Positions 11,646 to 22,844 of a stretch of DNA of 64,000 nucleotides are shown here, one piece after another. Source of the DNA: Cyathus striatus (lineage: Eukaryota; Basidiomycota; Agaricomycetes; Agaricales; Nidulariaceae). A program made the translations under genes and the position numbers. Location of the stretch: the NCBI GenBank assembly GCA_025738555.1, contig JAOVFP010000002.1:6696001-6760000 (forward strand). Reading direction: 5' to 3'. The notes under the pieces are model-generated. The model had not been told where the DNA came from, did not search any database, and worked only from the letters and a program-made list of their open reading frames with translations. Numbering within the stretch: position 1 is the stretch's first letter; every line of letters begins with the position of its first letter.

Positions 11646-12357
11646 GCCTTCCTCTTCTTGGGAAGCAATACCACCATTTCTTCACCAAACAGCTTCACCT
11701 ACGCATTGAACTTGGACAACCTACCAACGACACTCACAGCTCCTCTATTCCCTGAAGGATACACAACCCCAGTCGGCTCACCGTTAGCCTCGGTCCTCCT
11801 ATGCGATCCTCATTATAAAGTATCGGGTGGCTACGCGATACTAAATACAGACGGCTCGCTCGCTGTATCATCCTCCGAAGATGCTCGTGTCAATAATATC
11901 AATGACACAGTTGTGAATCGGGTATTAACTGTGTCTCTTCTCGACGCTATAACCGACATGGAACCATTACGCACAGCGCCTGACTCTATAAACTCTCTTA
12001 CTGCATCCTTGTTCCTAAGCAACTTCGCTTTCCAAAAGACGGCCCCGCTGTCAGCTTATGAACGCATATGTTCTCTCAGCGACGAAAGCTTTCACAGACG
12101 GATACAGTCCCATAACCAGCGGCTATTCCTTCGCAGGCACATTCGAAACCTCCTCGACGTCATCTTCGGTGCAAGTACATAAACTGGCGTTGGTTACGAA
12201 TCAAAATGTGTTTTATATTACAGTCGGATTGGTCGGCGCGATAGGGGTACTCGTGCCTTTTATGGTTTGGGGATGGATGAGGCTGAAGAGCTATCCGCTT
12301 GGCCTGTCGACTTTGTTGAGTGATGCGGCTTTGGGGTATTCTCATCCACTGAGATGA
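11646..12357 (+). pseudogene. Membrane-protein gene, copy 1 (C-terminal part)
   Basis: I do not recognise the family beyond fungal multi-spanning membrane proteins. The frame from 11658 encodes an extracellular-looking stretch (GSPLASVLLCDPHYKVSGG). A frame change near 12055 leads into KAFTDGYSPITSGYSFAGTF and one membrane segment, VFYITVGLVGAIGVLVPFMV, followed by WMRLKSYPLGLSTLL. The same order appears in copy 2 (SLASVLVSDPRY, KAFTDGYRPTDGKSSFGTF, a membrane segment, WRRLKGYPLCIAS). The N-terminal half is missing or unreadable upstream, and the frameshift makes it a likely pseudogene. Confidence 0.55.
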
Positions 12358-14289
12358 AGCCTCTACATGTGGCTGATTATGGAGTTGTTCCTGCCGATTG
12401 GACTTTCCCCATGCGTTTGGTTATGTTCATGATATCTGAGGGCGTATTTTTGGCACTTGCTGGACTATCGTATAAAAATCCTCTTATACTTGATATGATC
12501 TCGGTCAATGCATTATCAGAATCGAAATCAGGTGCTACAGTCTTGCTTATCTTCTGGCAAAATATAACCCTAGCGCTCGTTCAAGGTATTGTCACACAGA
12601 TATTCTGCGGGGAGTGGTATGCGCAGTTATCTCGTCGCGGGTCGTCTACGGTGTCAACTTCGATAGACAAGGTGTCGAAATTGTCCACTGGTATAACGGA
12701 CCATATCTCGCATATTGTTTCTCCCTGTGCAACGCATACGTACCGTGTTGCATTTGTCGTTTGGATGATCTCTATTGCACTTGGCAGTTTTGCGCCAGGA
12801 TCTATGAGCATTGCTCCTGTTCTCGTTGATAAATCCGATCCGTCATTCTACGTTGCTGATGTAAATCCGAACCATACGTGGTCGCAAGGCCTGGAATATT
12901 ACCCTCGAAGAGCTACTTTCCTAGTCCGAGTGGAGCAGTGGAAAACACAACATTCAGATATCAGGTTCCCCCGAAAACAATCATTCCTACCCCTTCGGCG
13001 GATTACTCTACACAGAAGGATAGGAAGGGAGATATACGGTATAAGATGGATATCATTCAGTACGATTATTCTTGTGGTTTCATTGCTCCTGGGAAAGTGT
13101 TCAATGATACGACGGATTGGTATGTTTCGGCGGATGGAACGGACTGGAAGTTGATGTTGGGAGGGTTTGAAGCTCTGTTGATCGATCTCCCTGATGGCGG
13201 TGGCGTGGGGATGAATGGCGAGTCACTAGCTCCCTATGGCTTCGCTGTTTCTCAATATTTACATTGCATTAGGATCTGTAATACCGCTGTACAACCAGAC
13301 GATGGCCAAATCCGCTTACCTATTCTTGGCGTATCCCGAGGGGAAATTCAAAAATTACACATCACCTTTTACTGTCGACCACATACCGCACTCAAATAAA
13401 ACGGAGATGGTTTCTCCTATAGAAACGGGGCTGCTAACTTTTCGAGTTCCTGTCGAGTTTTTCGAGTTAAACTCGAGTCACACTTAAGTTACAGTCGAGT
13501 TCCACCTTTGAGCTCACTTATTTTTTTCGAGTCAAAGTTAAGTTACCTTGAGTGGCATTTTCATATTTCGAGTGGACTTAAGTTCCTTGCTTTTTTTTTT
13601 TTGGAAAAGTTGAGTTCCCTCGAGTAAACTTAAGTTCATCACTTATTATTTTTTTGAGTGAAAGTCGAGTTCCTTTGAGTCAAGTTAAGTTACTCACTTA
13701 TATTTTTTGAGTGGAAGTCAAGTTCCCTCAAGTCAAGTAGAGGGGATGCTAATATTTCGAGCTCCTGTTAATTTATTCAAGTTAAAGTTAAGTTTTTTGA
13801 GTGAACTTAAGTTCTTCACTAAGTTTTTTTTGGTGAAAGTTGAGTTCCTTCAAGTTATATTAAGTTCCAATCAGGTGTAAGTTGAGTTCCGAATATTCTA
13901 GTTTCAAATGTACAGTAAGTATACACTAATTGTTCCCATACCCCCGCCTGATGTTTTCTACAGCTCTGCTCAACAATTCCCACGCACTCCGCCCGCCTTT
14001 ATTTACACACATTTGCATGTGTGTTGTACTATCCATCACTTACATCAACACAAATATTCATCACCATAATGTCAACGTGTGAACACATCGTGGGATTGTT
14101 GATGGGCACTCTTCCTAGTCATCATCCTTAACAGTGAGCAAGTCTTTTCTTAAATTTTTAGCTCAGTTCTTGCTCTTTTTCTTTCAATCTTTTTGCATTG
14201 CTTAATGTAAGTTGTTATATACATAGTAGACCATATTATATTAAGTAATAATGCATAAAAACTTAATGCATAAAAACTTATAAAAAATG

Positions 14290-14890
14290 CGAGTTACATA
14301 TGTATTTAGGCTGAAAAGCGGAGGCATGGGAAAATATGAGCGGGAGGCGGGAAAGCGAAGAGGTCAGAATGATCAGCGAAAGCGTGGGAAAATGTTGAGC
14401 GGGGATGCGGACAGCAGTGAACAGTAGAAGCAGATGTGTGGGAAATAGAAGTGGACAGTGGTGAGCATCAGAAGTGAAAGGCAGAGGCATGGGAAACTAT
14501 GAGCGGGAGGGCGGGAATGATGAAATGCGCGGGAAATTGCGAGCGGATTAGAGGAGAAGCAAAAGCGTGGGAAATGTTGAGCGGAAAGCGGACAGTAGTG
14601 AAGCAGAATAATAACGGAAGCGTGGGAAATCATGAGTGGGAGGGCAGGATAGCATAAGCAGAGATCAGAATGGTAGCGGAAGCGTGGGAATTTATGAGCG
14701 GAGGTGCGGGCAACAATGAGCAGAGTGTGGGAAACATTGAGTGCGAAAGTATGTAGGCGCGATATGTTAAGCGGAAGCGTGGGAAATTATGAGCGGAGGT
14801 GCGGGCAACAATGAGAATGTGCAATTAATAAGAAGTGAATAAACATTGAATTATAGGCGTGGGAAACAGCGAGCGGGGGGGCGGGAAACA
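14290..14890. repeat. GCGTGGGAAA..GAGCGG minisatellite
   Basis: Repeated, diverged units contain GCGTGGGAAAT followed by ATGAGCGG or TTGAGCGG, for example near 14365, 14560, 14620, 14685, 14780 and 14860. The minus-strand Ser/His/Phe-rich frames here are translation of the repeat, not genes. Confidence 0.75.
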
Positions 14891-15297
14891 ACACAAACTA
14901 CTGTATAATTATTGTAAGGTACTCATACAATACAGGTATACAACTTGCTTATTTTTCGAGTAAAAGTTAAGTTCCCTTGAGTAAAGTTAAGTTTCTCGCT
15001 TATTTTTTTGAGTGAAAGTTAAGTTCCATCAAGTTGAGTTGAGTTCCTCGCTTATATTTTTTCGAGTAGAAGTTAAGTTCCATTGAGTTCCTCACTTAAG
15101 CTAAATTTGAGTGTCAGTCAAGTTACCATCAAGTTACCTTTGAGTGGTAAATGACAACTCAACTCCACTTGAATTTGAGTTGAGTTCCATTCGAGTTCCA
15201 GTTGAGTTCCAGTTAAGTTCCTACTTTAAGTTTCTCAAATTCCATTACTAAAAACCCATACTTTATTATTGTGCTCATTGTTGTCATGATCCCTCAG

Positions 15298-16392
15298 TAG
15301 TGCTGCTGTGAGGTGAGTTGCCCTCGATGCTGAGGTGCCTCGAGGTGCCCAAAATGGAAATTGTGGCACCTCAAGGTACCTTGGAAACACTGAGGCTAAG
15401 GTTGGCCTTGAGGTCCGAGACCAAACAGAAACAAGCGATAATCTGTCACCTGATTGGCTGTTATTACTGACCAGTGCTCAACTTCAAGACTACAGTAGTA
15501 CATTGCGACGCGCATCCAGCTTCAATCACTTTGCTGATGCACTGTGTTATGCGCTCCATAACGCTCTCGTCATTTATTTTTCTTCGTCATATGCTATACT
15601 GCTCTGTCATATGCTATACTGCTCTGTCATATATTACTAATATATTAGCATTATAATTGAGGCTGTAGCTCTTAGTTCACGGTATCATGAAGCACCCGAG
15701 CCGTACTTGAAAGTCCTGACTGCAATATCTTTGAAATTACTTAGCGGGTGAAGCAATATTAAGGTAAGTGCAACATATAAAGAGCGAATTGTAGCCATAT
15801 ATCTGCTAAGCTATACTGGAGCTATCTACCCACTCTCAGTCTCTCACCATGTCGAGTCATTGCACTAGATGTACTACTTCCGGTTCAAGCCTCTGCAGTG
15901 CCATGTGAATGCATATTTTCGTCAAGCAAGGCGACCAATAGTCACTGCTGATCATGTCTAGATTCATACATGATAGAAAAACTGCAAATTCTAAAGTATT
16001 TAACATGCTCTCAATGTCTCAATTTCACAGAAGGTCTTTTGGCTACTGAGGCTGAATGTGCTACAGTGATAGACCTTAGCTCTTCCATTATACAGAATAT
16101 GATTGTTACCGGGGAGATTGACGCCTTGGAATCACTTATAGATAACTCTAATAACATGTAATTAATTAGATTCTCAAGATACGTTCTTCCTTTTAACATG
16201 AATCAATTTATTGTTTGTATGAACTTGTTGAGACACAACCAGCGAAACTAAAATCGCTGTGGTGAGAGGATTATGTCATATATTACAAATGCGGTGCATG
16301 AAAATCGAGGTGCCTTGGTTATACCTCGAGGTACCTTGATGTCAATTAGCTGAGACCTTGGATGACATTGGAAGCAACTCACAGCAGCACTA
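15298..16392. mobile_element. Nested hAT-family transposon remnant
   Basis: The ends TAGTGCTGCTGTGAG and TCACAGCAGCACTA are inverted. They are flanked by TCCCTCAG (15290-15297 and 16394-16401), i.e. an 8-9 bp target duplication. CGAGGTGCC-type repeats lie just inside both ends. It carries a decayed hAT transposase C-terminus. It sits inside the 13428-17137 element, so it inserted later. Confidence 0.8.
15868..16161 (+). pseudogene. hAT transposase C-terminal (dimerisation) remnant
   Basis: The frame from 15868 reads DVLLPVQASAVPCECIFSSS, which matches the hAT dimerisation-domain pattern of basidiomycete transposases (VQASSVPCER.FSS.K). It continues KAT, meets a TGA, then in the same frame reads LQILKYL and LNFTEGLLATEAE, the usual downstream segment. 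The catalytic RNase-H-like core is not present in the nested element. It is non-functional, but it confirms the hAT assignment of the host element. Confidence 0.75.
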
Positions 16393-17534
16393 GTCCCTCA
16401 GCTCGTTGTTTCCCATGCCCACCCCTGCCACCGGGGATGTGTAAAAATAGCACCATCACATCAGCCATCAAATCCCCGATAACTCCACTCGCTTCTGATG
16501 CATTGATGGTGATCGCGTTGCACTTCTTCCATCATCACGCTCAGCAGTGAGCACGTATTTTGTGCATTCTTCTCTCACTTTTTGGATTCTTCCTGTAATT
16601 TTTTTTTTACAATATGAAGCTAGTTATTTTGTATGTAATATAACATCTTAGCTGCATAAACATCATGTACTGTGATTACATAAAATATAGCATTAATAAT
16701 AATAAATTCAGCTTATCATACTATTTCATAGGTAACTTAGCTGTACAGTTGAAGCATTTAATATACATTTATGTTCAAAAAAATATTGAGAGGAATTGCC
16801 AAAAAAACTCGGCCAGAAATGAAATAATGGGTGCTCACTGTTTATGATGATGATGAGACTTATGAATGCGATCAAACACGCTGTGGAAAACAACATGCGG
16901 CACTCATTGATCAATTTGATGGAGATTCAGGGGTGTGGGAAATAATGAGCGCCGAGGCACAATAGTAAGTGAGCATTAATCTAGTAATCCATAGCAGCAT
17001 CGGAATGTCTGTGATATACCATACAAATTCAGATAATTTACATTTTTTGAGTTACAGGTGAGTTCCTAAGTTGAGTTCCACTCGAGTTCCAGTGGAGTTT
17101 CATTCGAGTTACCGGTAACTCGAAAAGTTGACGGCCCATAGAAACGTCGCTCCCTTCACTTGCATCTGTATTAGTCAGCGATCCACGATATACAATCACC
17201 GCTGCAGACATTGTCATCTGACTACATATCTGCCCGAATGAATATGTTTATACATTCCGCGGCCAAGGCTTTCACGGACGGATACAGGCCTACCGACGGG
17301 AAGTCTTCCTTTGGCACATTTGAGGCAGCACAGACGTCTGCAGTGCTTCGTGTTGAGAGACTGGGAATGGTTACGAACAAGTGGTTCTTTTTCGTATCTA
17401 TTGGTCTTACTGCAGTGATTTCGATCCTTGCGATGACTATGTTTGTCGGGTGGAGGAGGTTAAAGGGATATCCGTTGTGTATTGCAAGTGTTGTTAATGA
17501 GAAACTTGCTCCTAATGTCAGTGGTACTTCGTAA

Positions 17535-18917
17535 TTTATACCATGTTACTATCTATGTAGAGTATTTTATAATAATAACAAAGCTATAAGATATCATATA
17601 GTTCAGTATGCAGAGTATATTATTAAGATTTGAGGGGTTGGCATATGTATGAATTGGCAAGATCGAGAAAAATGTATTTATAGTATGGCCGTACCAAAAA
17701 TATGTATTATATTTCAACACCAATACACAGTCCATAGTTCTGGAATCATTAGTCTGATCTGATATGTGGAACAATATGAGCTTTTCGTCAGCTATCAAGT
17801 ATTGTGTTCACAACATTATATAGCTGCAATATAATTAGGGCCAGAACCTGTACATGTTCCCAATCATTTTCTGTATTAACAAATATAAAACGCTGCTTGC
17901 CGGCCTGGTGAAATTATCTCTTGTGCTCGTTGTGCCGATGGCTGTCTGGCAGTTACCATTGGCTGTCCTACTGTATCTTGTGATCAGATTCGGACATGCT
18001 ACCAAAACCAAAACTCTTTTTTAAATGAGGTTGAAAACCTTGACATTCAAATTTTAACGCTCTTTCCGGTTAAGTTCTTTCTCACTTACAATTGAATGAA
18101 ACTAAACCATCCTATTTAGGCTTCCAATATATCTTCTGTTTTTTTTCCGTCCCGCCCTTCATCCCAACATTTATCACATAACATTCACTTCATTTGCAGT
18201 TGTTAATGTCTGTCCTTCTTTCCTATAGTTCTTTCATTATGCATCTTATTAACATTCCTTTTACGCAGGAAACATACAGTGGTCTCACTAAAGGCACTAT
18301 TGTATTCATTACTGCTAAACTAATTCAGTTTCTCAACAGATTTTCACGGTCCAGGGTACCCTTTTCCCCTTGTCTATTGCATATCCTCTAGCTAATCCCT
18401 TATGTTTCAGAACTATCAACTTCAAATTGTGCATTTACACACTTTTTAGATTTTTAAATCAGACATGTAGATAATTAATTTGAGCTCTGCTTTACTTTTT
18501 CTTGGTAATAAATTTAAATTTCAATGATAATAACTTATAAGAACCCTTTCCTCACTAGTGAATTGAGTTTTACTTTGCATGCCTCGCCTTATTGGTACAT
18601 ATGGACAAACAATTTTTGATGAAATTTACTAGGTAGTGGGCTCTGCCGCTTACCGGCCCTATTTCTTTATATGTTATGGACGGAATTTGTGTAATATGGA
18701 CGGATTCGTACAGATTCCGTGCAGATTCCATACGGAACACCTGGCCACTGTAAGCGTAAAGAGCTCAAATGCGCCGGAAATGTTGAGAGCGAGTATGATA
18801 TATGACGGGTAAGTCTGCCTCAGCATCCTTCGTTCTAGATGAGGTAGTGAATTACGTATGTAAGTATGTTATTTAGCATAGAGCAGTAGATGCATAGCTT
18901 GGCCTCGGGTGCTTAAG
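17535..18917. other. No recognisable gene
   Basis: AT-rich sequence with short frames only. It contains the palindromic end repeat at 18629-18662 and an ATTCCGTGCAG repeat piece at 18690-18760. Confidence 0.5.
18629..18662 (-). repeat. Palindromic GGCCC..ACTACCTAG end repeat, copy 1
   Basis: Read on the minus strand it is GGGCCGGTAAGCGGCAGAGC followed by CCACTACCTAG. Relatives are at 22810-22844 and 35961-35989 on the plus strand. A GC-rich hairpin just before a CTAG end is reminiscent of Helitron 3' ends, but this is not established. Confidence 0.55.
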
Positions 18918-19376
18918 AATATACGCAAGAACCTTGAAATGTTTTGTAAACCACGCGGCAATGGTGCCCTCTCATCAGTAGTTCTTGGAACAACAAAATG
19001 GTCAGAGATGGCACAGGATGTAGGGGACAAACACGTGAAGCAATTACGGGACAATTTCTGAAAGGATATGATCGATAAAGGGTCTGAGGTGTTCAAATTT
19101 GAGAACACTAACCAATCGGCATGGAATATGGTTAACCATCTTCTGCAAAAGCATAAGGACGTCGAATTTCTCCGGATTTAAATGGAACTCGTTGACCTAC
19201 AGAAGATTATTCCGGGTACTGACGCGGGCAGAAAGCTTAGATACACGCTTGAACAGCTCCTTATGATGCAAAGGGACAAGGCTAACGAAGAGCAGATCCA
19301 AAAAACGGCAGATGCACTTCAGGTTCTCAAAGTTTCTGTGCCACAACGTCTGAAGATTTGATTGAATTTGGCGGTG
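18918..19376 (+). pseudogene. GTPase B, partial dead copy of GTPase A
   Basis: It is colinear with the last large exon of GTPase A (5546-6008) at the nucleotide level, from TACGCAAGAACCTTGAAATG onward. It starts inside that exon, so the leader, Walker A, switch and DTPGF exons are absent. In-frame stops include TTCTGAAAG (A has TTCTGGAAG) and GGATTTAAATGG, and there are indels. The similarity continues into the 3' flank (to about 19650 versus 6280), showing a segmental duplication of about 0.75 kb rather than a retrocopy. Confidence 0.85.
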
Positions 19377-19736
19377 AGTTTACTTCGAGCTCCTTAAAAT
19401 ATCTGCCCCTTACGGCGAGCACACTGAATCACCAACGGTATATAGTTAGCGTCAATTCTTTGTAAATAATTAATTTATTGTAAACATGAATCCGAAACGT
19501 TAAATACTCGTGTAACATCCCATTGCGATAAAACTCTCTCTGTGACAGTACGTTAGAAGGGAACTATAGCCTCGTGCATGCAGCCCGGCAGTGACATGGC
19601 AAATTAAACCTACTAATTCTTCACGATGCATGTTCAAACTCAGCTACTTTATCGCGCTGAAACCCGTATCAATCAAATAGAAGAGTTGCCGACTCTTATC
19701 ATTCAGTCTTGAGCTATCCTTCCGTATAGCATTATC

Positions 19737-20875
19737 ATGCCAGCCCCTCAGTCCAAGGGCAAGAAAAAACTACAATGGAAAAGGAAGCGGAAAGTAGTGA
19801 AGGAAGGGGACGTCATCATGGACGACCCAAATCCAACGGACATCGTGATTCCGTAAGTGTAGCGTTTTTGGTCTGTGACCTGAGTGCCGACTACCCTGCG
19901 CAGTGTTCACTTATGGGGCCATCTGGAGTTGGCAAAAGTACAGTGTGTACACCTTGCATCCACAACCACCATATGCTAACATCTAATTAATAATAGTTCA
20001 TCAACGTTTTAGCAAATAAAAATGTCGTAGAAGTTGGCCATGAACTAAATTCTTGCACGGCAACAATCTCTCACGTAGTCCTTGACGGGCTTCCGGGATA
20101 CCCCACTCTGCAGAATCGTCGCCTTATCATTGTTGATACTCCAGGATTCGATGATACCTATGTCGACGACGCAGAAATTCTTAGGAGAATATCTGTCTGG
20201 CTGGCTACATCGTGAGCGATTGAGGTTTTTGTTGCATTGATTTTAAGATCTTAATACGTTTCCTATCTATAGCTATTCTGGAGGCATGACGTTGGGAGGT
20301 GTAATATATCTCCATGACATATCTCAGACCCGAATGCTGGGAACAACTCGCAGAAATCTGGAAATGTTCTTCAAATTGTGTGGCAGCGATGCCCTTAGTT
20401 CTGTGGTAGTTGAAACGACCAAGTGGGGCGAGGTGGAACTAAATGTTGCGGAAATTCGCGAAAAACAGCTATGCGACATTTTTTGGAAACCCATGATAGT
20501 CGCAGGGTCTTCAGTACATCGATTTCAAAACACGAAGGATTCTGCTTGGGAGATTGTTAATCCCATTTTGGATAAAGTGGCCCGAAACGATACACCAGAG
20601 GCTTTGCAAATTCAGAAAGAGGTCGTGGATCTTTCGAAGATTTTGCCCGACACAGAAGCAGGAAGAGAACTGCGTATTACCCTCGAGCAGTTCCTTGAAA
20701 ATCAAAAACGGCAAGGCAACGAGGATCAGATCAGAAAAACTCTCAAAGCCATCAACGATCTCACAGTGAGCGTTCCTAAGCGCATACTGATGTTCTTTGG
20801 CATAGAGGTAACTCATCACCTTCGAACCGAGCCATAGTATTTACACATCTTCACTAATCTGACTAACTTTAGTGA
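19737..20875 (+). CDS. P-loop GTPase C (TTKW type)
   Basis: Start ATG 19737 gives a basic leader, KGKKKLQWKRKRKVVKEGD, then DPNPTDIVIP. Later exons begin at 19997 and 20273. Seen: GPSGVGKST, FINVLA, NSCT, VDTPGFDDTYVDDAEI, then GGVIYLHDISQTRMLGTT and ETTKW, followed by a helical C-terminus. The last exon ends at 20807 and the next acceptor is followed by TGA (20873-20875), as in GTPase A; unspliced, the frame stops at 20837. One junction is unclear. With the standard donor at 19852, the obvious acceptor before TGTTCACTT puts Walker A out of frame. An acceptor about 20 bases upstream restores it but makes a 32-nt intron. This may be a real short intron or a damaged copy. Confidence 0.75.
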
Positions 20876-21211
20876 TTCGGTCACTTCATTTCCGTTAAAG
20901 GCTCAGAACGGTCCGGTGACAGGCATATCAAACTTCGTGACATGTGTAACCAATATAATTTGAGATCGAGCACATTGCTAGCACAATCACTAAATCTAAT
21001 CAATCTACATGTGTACTTGCGTGAAATTGTAAAGCATAAAGAACCTCTTTAATGTGATTCAGATCACCAAGTATGTAGTTGTCAGTTGTGTGGTATTTGC
21101 GTGCAGGCTTGCACTGTAGGCGTACTTGCATCCACTAATCCTTAACTCTCAACTTAAGCCTGGTTTGAAGCATCGACTTCCTCTAATTCCTTATTTTCCC
21201 GTTCATCTTCG

Positions 21212-22539
21212 ATGTCTGAATATAAGAATCAGAAAGTTTGGAATGGCCAAAAGCAAGCCATTAAACGAGGAGACACTATACTGAAAGACGGAAAATCGTC
21301 TGACATCGTTATTCCGTGCGTATACTGGACTCTTTCGACCAAGTGTTCAGTCACGCGTCACGCAGGGCGTTTGAACTGAACACTTGAGCACATTCGTCAC
21401 GCGTCACAGGCTGCCATGAACATAAGTTTTGAGGCAAATATGGCGCTCAATTAGCCGATTTTTCCGCCCGTACCGGGCGGCTGTAGGGCATGAACAGAAC
21501 TACCAGGTGTCACGCATCAACTCAGAGTTTGAACACTTGGTCAAACCAATTTTTCGCGTCACGCACCAGAAGCCGTGAACAAGTGGTCGAAAGTCTCCAG
21601 TATCATATCGAATTATACTGTACGACGTATGCGAGATGACTTGGGGCGCAACTCAGTATTTTAGGCCCGTCAGGTGTTGGCAAGAGCACGGTACGATAAA
21701 TTGTTCCCCTTCTTGGTTTTAAAATTGACATTTTATGCGATAGTTCATAAATACACTTGTTGGGCGGAATGAAATGAAGGTTGGGCATGATCTGAGGGCC
21801 TGCACGATGAAGATACAACATACGATCATGAATAATCCCAGGAATACAGATCAGCGTCTGGTTATTGTTGACACTCCAAGCTTTGATATCATTGACGTCG
21901 ATGACATCGAAATTTTGCGGCAATTTTCGGTGTGGCTAGCCACTTCGTGAGTATACAGTACATTTTTTAACCCACGCCGTTATGACCAACTTCTTCTGTG
22001 TAAGTTATACCGCGGAAACGAAAATTGGCGGCGTCATATACCTTCACGACATCTCCGCCGGTTCCATGGATGCGACTACACTCAAAAACCTAGAGATATT
22101 CCAAAAATTATGTGGACCTGATGGTTCTCATTCGTTCATACTTGGGACCACGAAGTGGGATTCTGTCAAGCCATCCGTCGGAGGCCTACGCGAAGAGCAG
22201 CTTCTGAATGACTACTGGAAGAATATGATTGACAGTGGCTCTTCAGCGTATAGATTTGAGAATACACGCCAGTCTGCCTGGAATATGGTCGATAAAATTT
22301 TGGATGGAGTAGAGTTAGAGCGCAATATGGGCGCGCTTCTCTTGCAGAAAGAACTCGTAGACCTTCAAAAAAGGATTCCAGATACGGAAGCAGGAAGAGT
22401 ACTCAGATATACGTTGCAACAACTCGCAGAGATGCAAAAAGGAGAAAAAAGCTCGCTTAGGGTATTGGAGCATCTCAAGGAGTTGAAGTCCTCACTTCCG
22501 AAGCGGATTATGTCCTTATTTGATGCTAGACACCATTAA
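21212..22539 (+). CDS. P-loop GTPase D with altered G3 motif
   Basis: Four exons (21212-21315, 21657-21690, 21744-21946, 22005-22539) encode 291 residues. The leader is shorter in basic residues (YKNQKVWNGQKQAIKRGD). Seen: GPSGVGKST, FINTLVG, ACT in switch I, and VDTPSFD where every paralogue has DTPGF, so the DxxG glycine that senses the gamma phosphate is a serine. Downstream DIIDVDDIEI and TTKWDSV follow the family order. The first intron (about 341 nt against about 50 in paralogues) is enlarged by a MITE. The frame is otherwise intact, so this may be an expressed but nucleotide-hydrolysis-impaired member, or an early pseudogene. Confidence 0.82.
21325..21600. mobile_element. 276-bp TA-flanked MITE in an intron
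   Basis: Imperfect TIRs CTGGACTCTTTCGACCAAG and CTGGAGACTTTCGACCACTT are flanked by TA on both sides, as in Tc1/mariner-type insertions. Internal copies of CACGCGTCACG occur near each end. It lies entirely within the first intron of GTPase D and leaves the splice sites outside. Confidence 0.8.
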
Positions 22540-22809
22540 TGAGCTCGATATACATGATATAATAGCACATTCTAAGTCCATTTCCTACAAGTGCTGATAT
22601 ATTTATCTTGGTACTAGATCCCTTACAAATGTGCAGACCTAACCTCGGACCTACGATCACCCACTAGTATACGGCTGCTTCAAGTTGAAGCGGAGCTCTA
22701 ACTGAACTCGAATTTTAGACTATTATGTACGTAATCTAACAACTTAAAGCTCCGGTAGAACCCGCCGCTTTACTATTACTTATAAGTAACTTATAAGTAA
22801 AATAACCTT

Positions 22810-22844
22810 GGTAGGGCCGGCAAGCGGCAGGGCCCACTACCTAG
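22810..22844 (+). repeat. Palindromic end repeat, copy 2
   Basis: GGTAGGGCCGGCAAGCGGCA followed by GGGCCCACTACCTAG. The unit folds on itself (GGTAG.GGCC pairs with GGCCCACTACC) and is nearly identical to 18629-18662 in inverse orientation. Confidence 0.65.

Larger units (their letters stand above)
13428..17137. mobile_element. 3.7 kb TIR element with GAGTTCC-type repeats
   Basis: The ends are GGGCTGCTAACTTTTCGAG and the inverse of GGGCCGTCAACTTTTCGAG. A perfect 9-bp direct repeat ATAGAAACG flanks it (13419-13427, 17138-17146). Subterminal and internal zones (13440-13900, 14950-15245, 17045-17130) are packed with variants of GAGTTCC/AAGTTCC and TCGAGT. A minisatellite (14290-14890) and a nested hAT element (15298-16392) fill much of the rest. 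No transposase of its own was recognised. Confidence 0.85.
12354..17534 (+). pseudogene. Membrane-protein gene, copy 2, split by transposon
   Basis: This tandem copy starts one base-overlap from copy 1. The first part (12354-12858) encodes PADWTFPMRLVMFM and at least two membrane segments (VLLIFWQNITLALVQG and AFVVWMISIALGSFAPG). A plausible 50-nt intron (12859-12908) joins it to SYFPSPSGAVENTTFRYQVP. The frame changes again near 13236 and reaches SNKTEMVSPIET at 13427, where a 3.7 kb element interrupts. Coding resumes in the same frame at 17147 (SLPSLASVLVSDPRY), meets a TGA, then shows the C-terminal membrane segment (about 17400) and stops at 17534. Insertion plus the stop mean it is inactive. 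Confidence 0.6.

Noticed and set aside
14278..14824. Three minus-strand frames rich in Ser, His, Phe and Leu
   Set aside because: Translation of the GCGTGGGAAA minisatellite within the 3.7 kb element.
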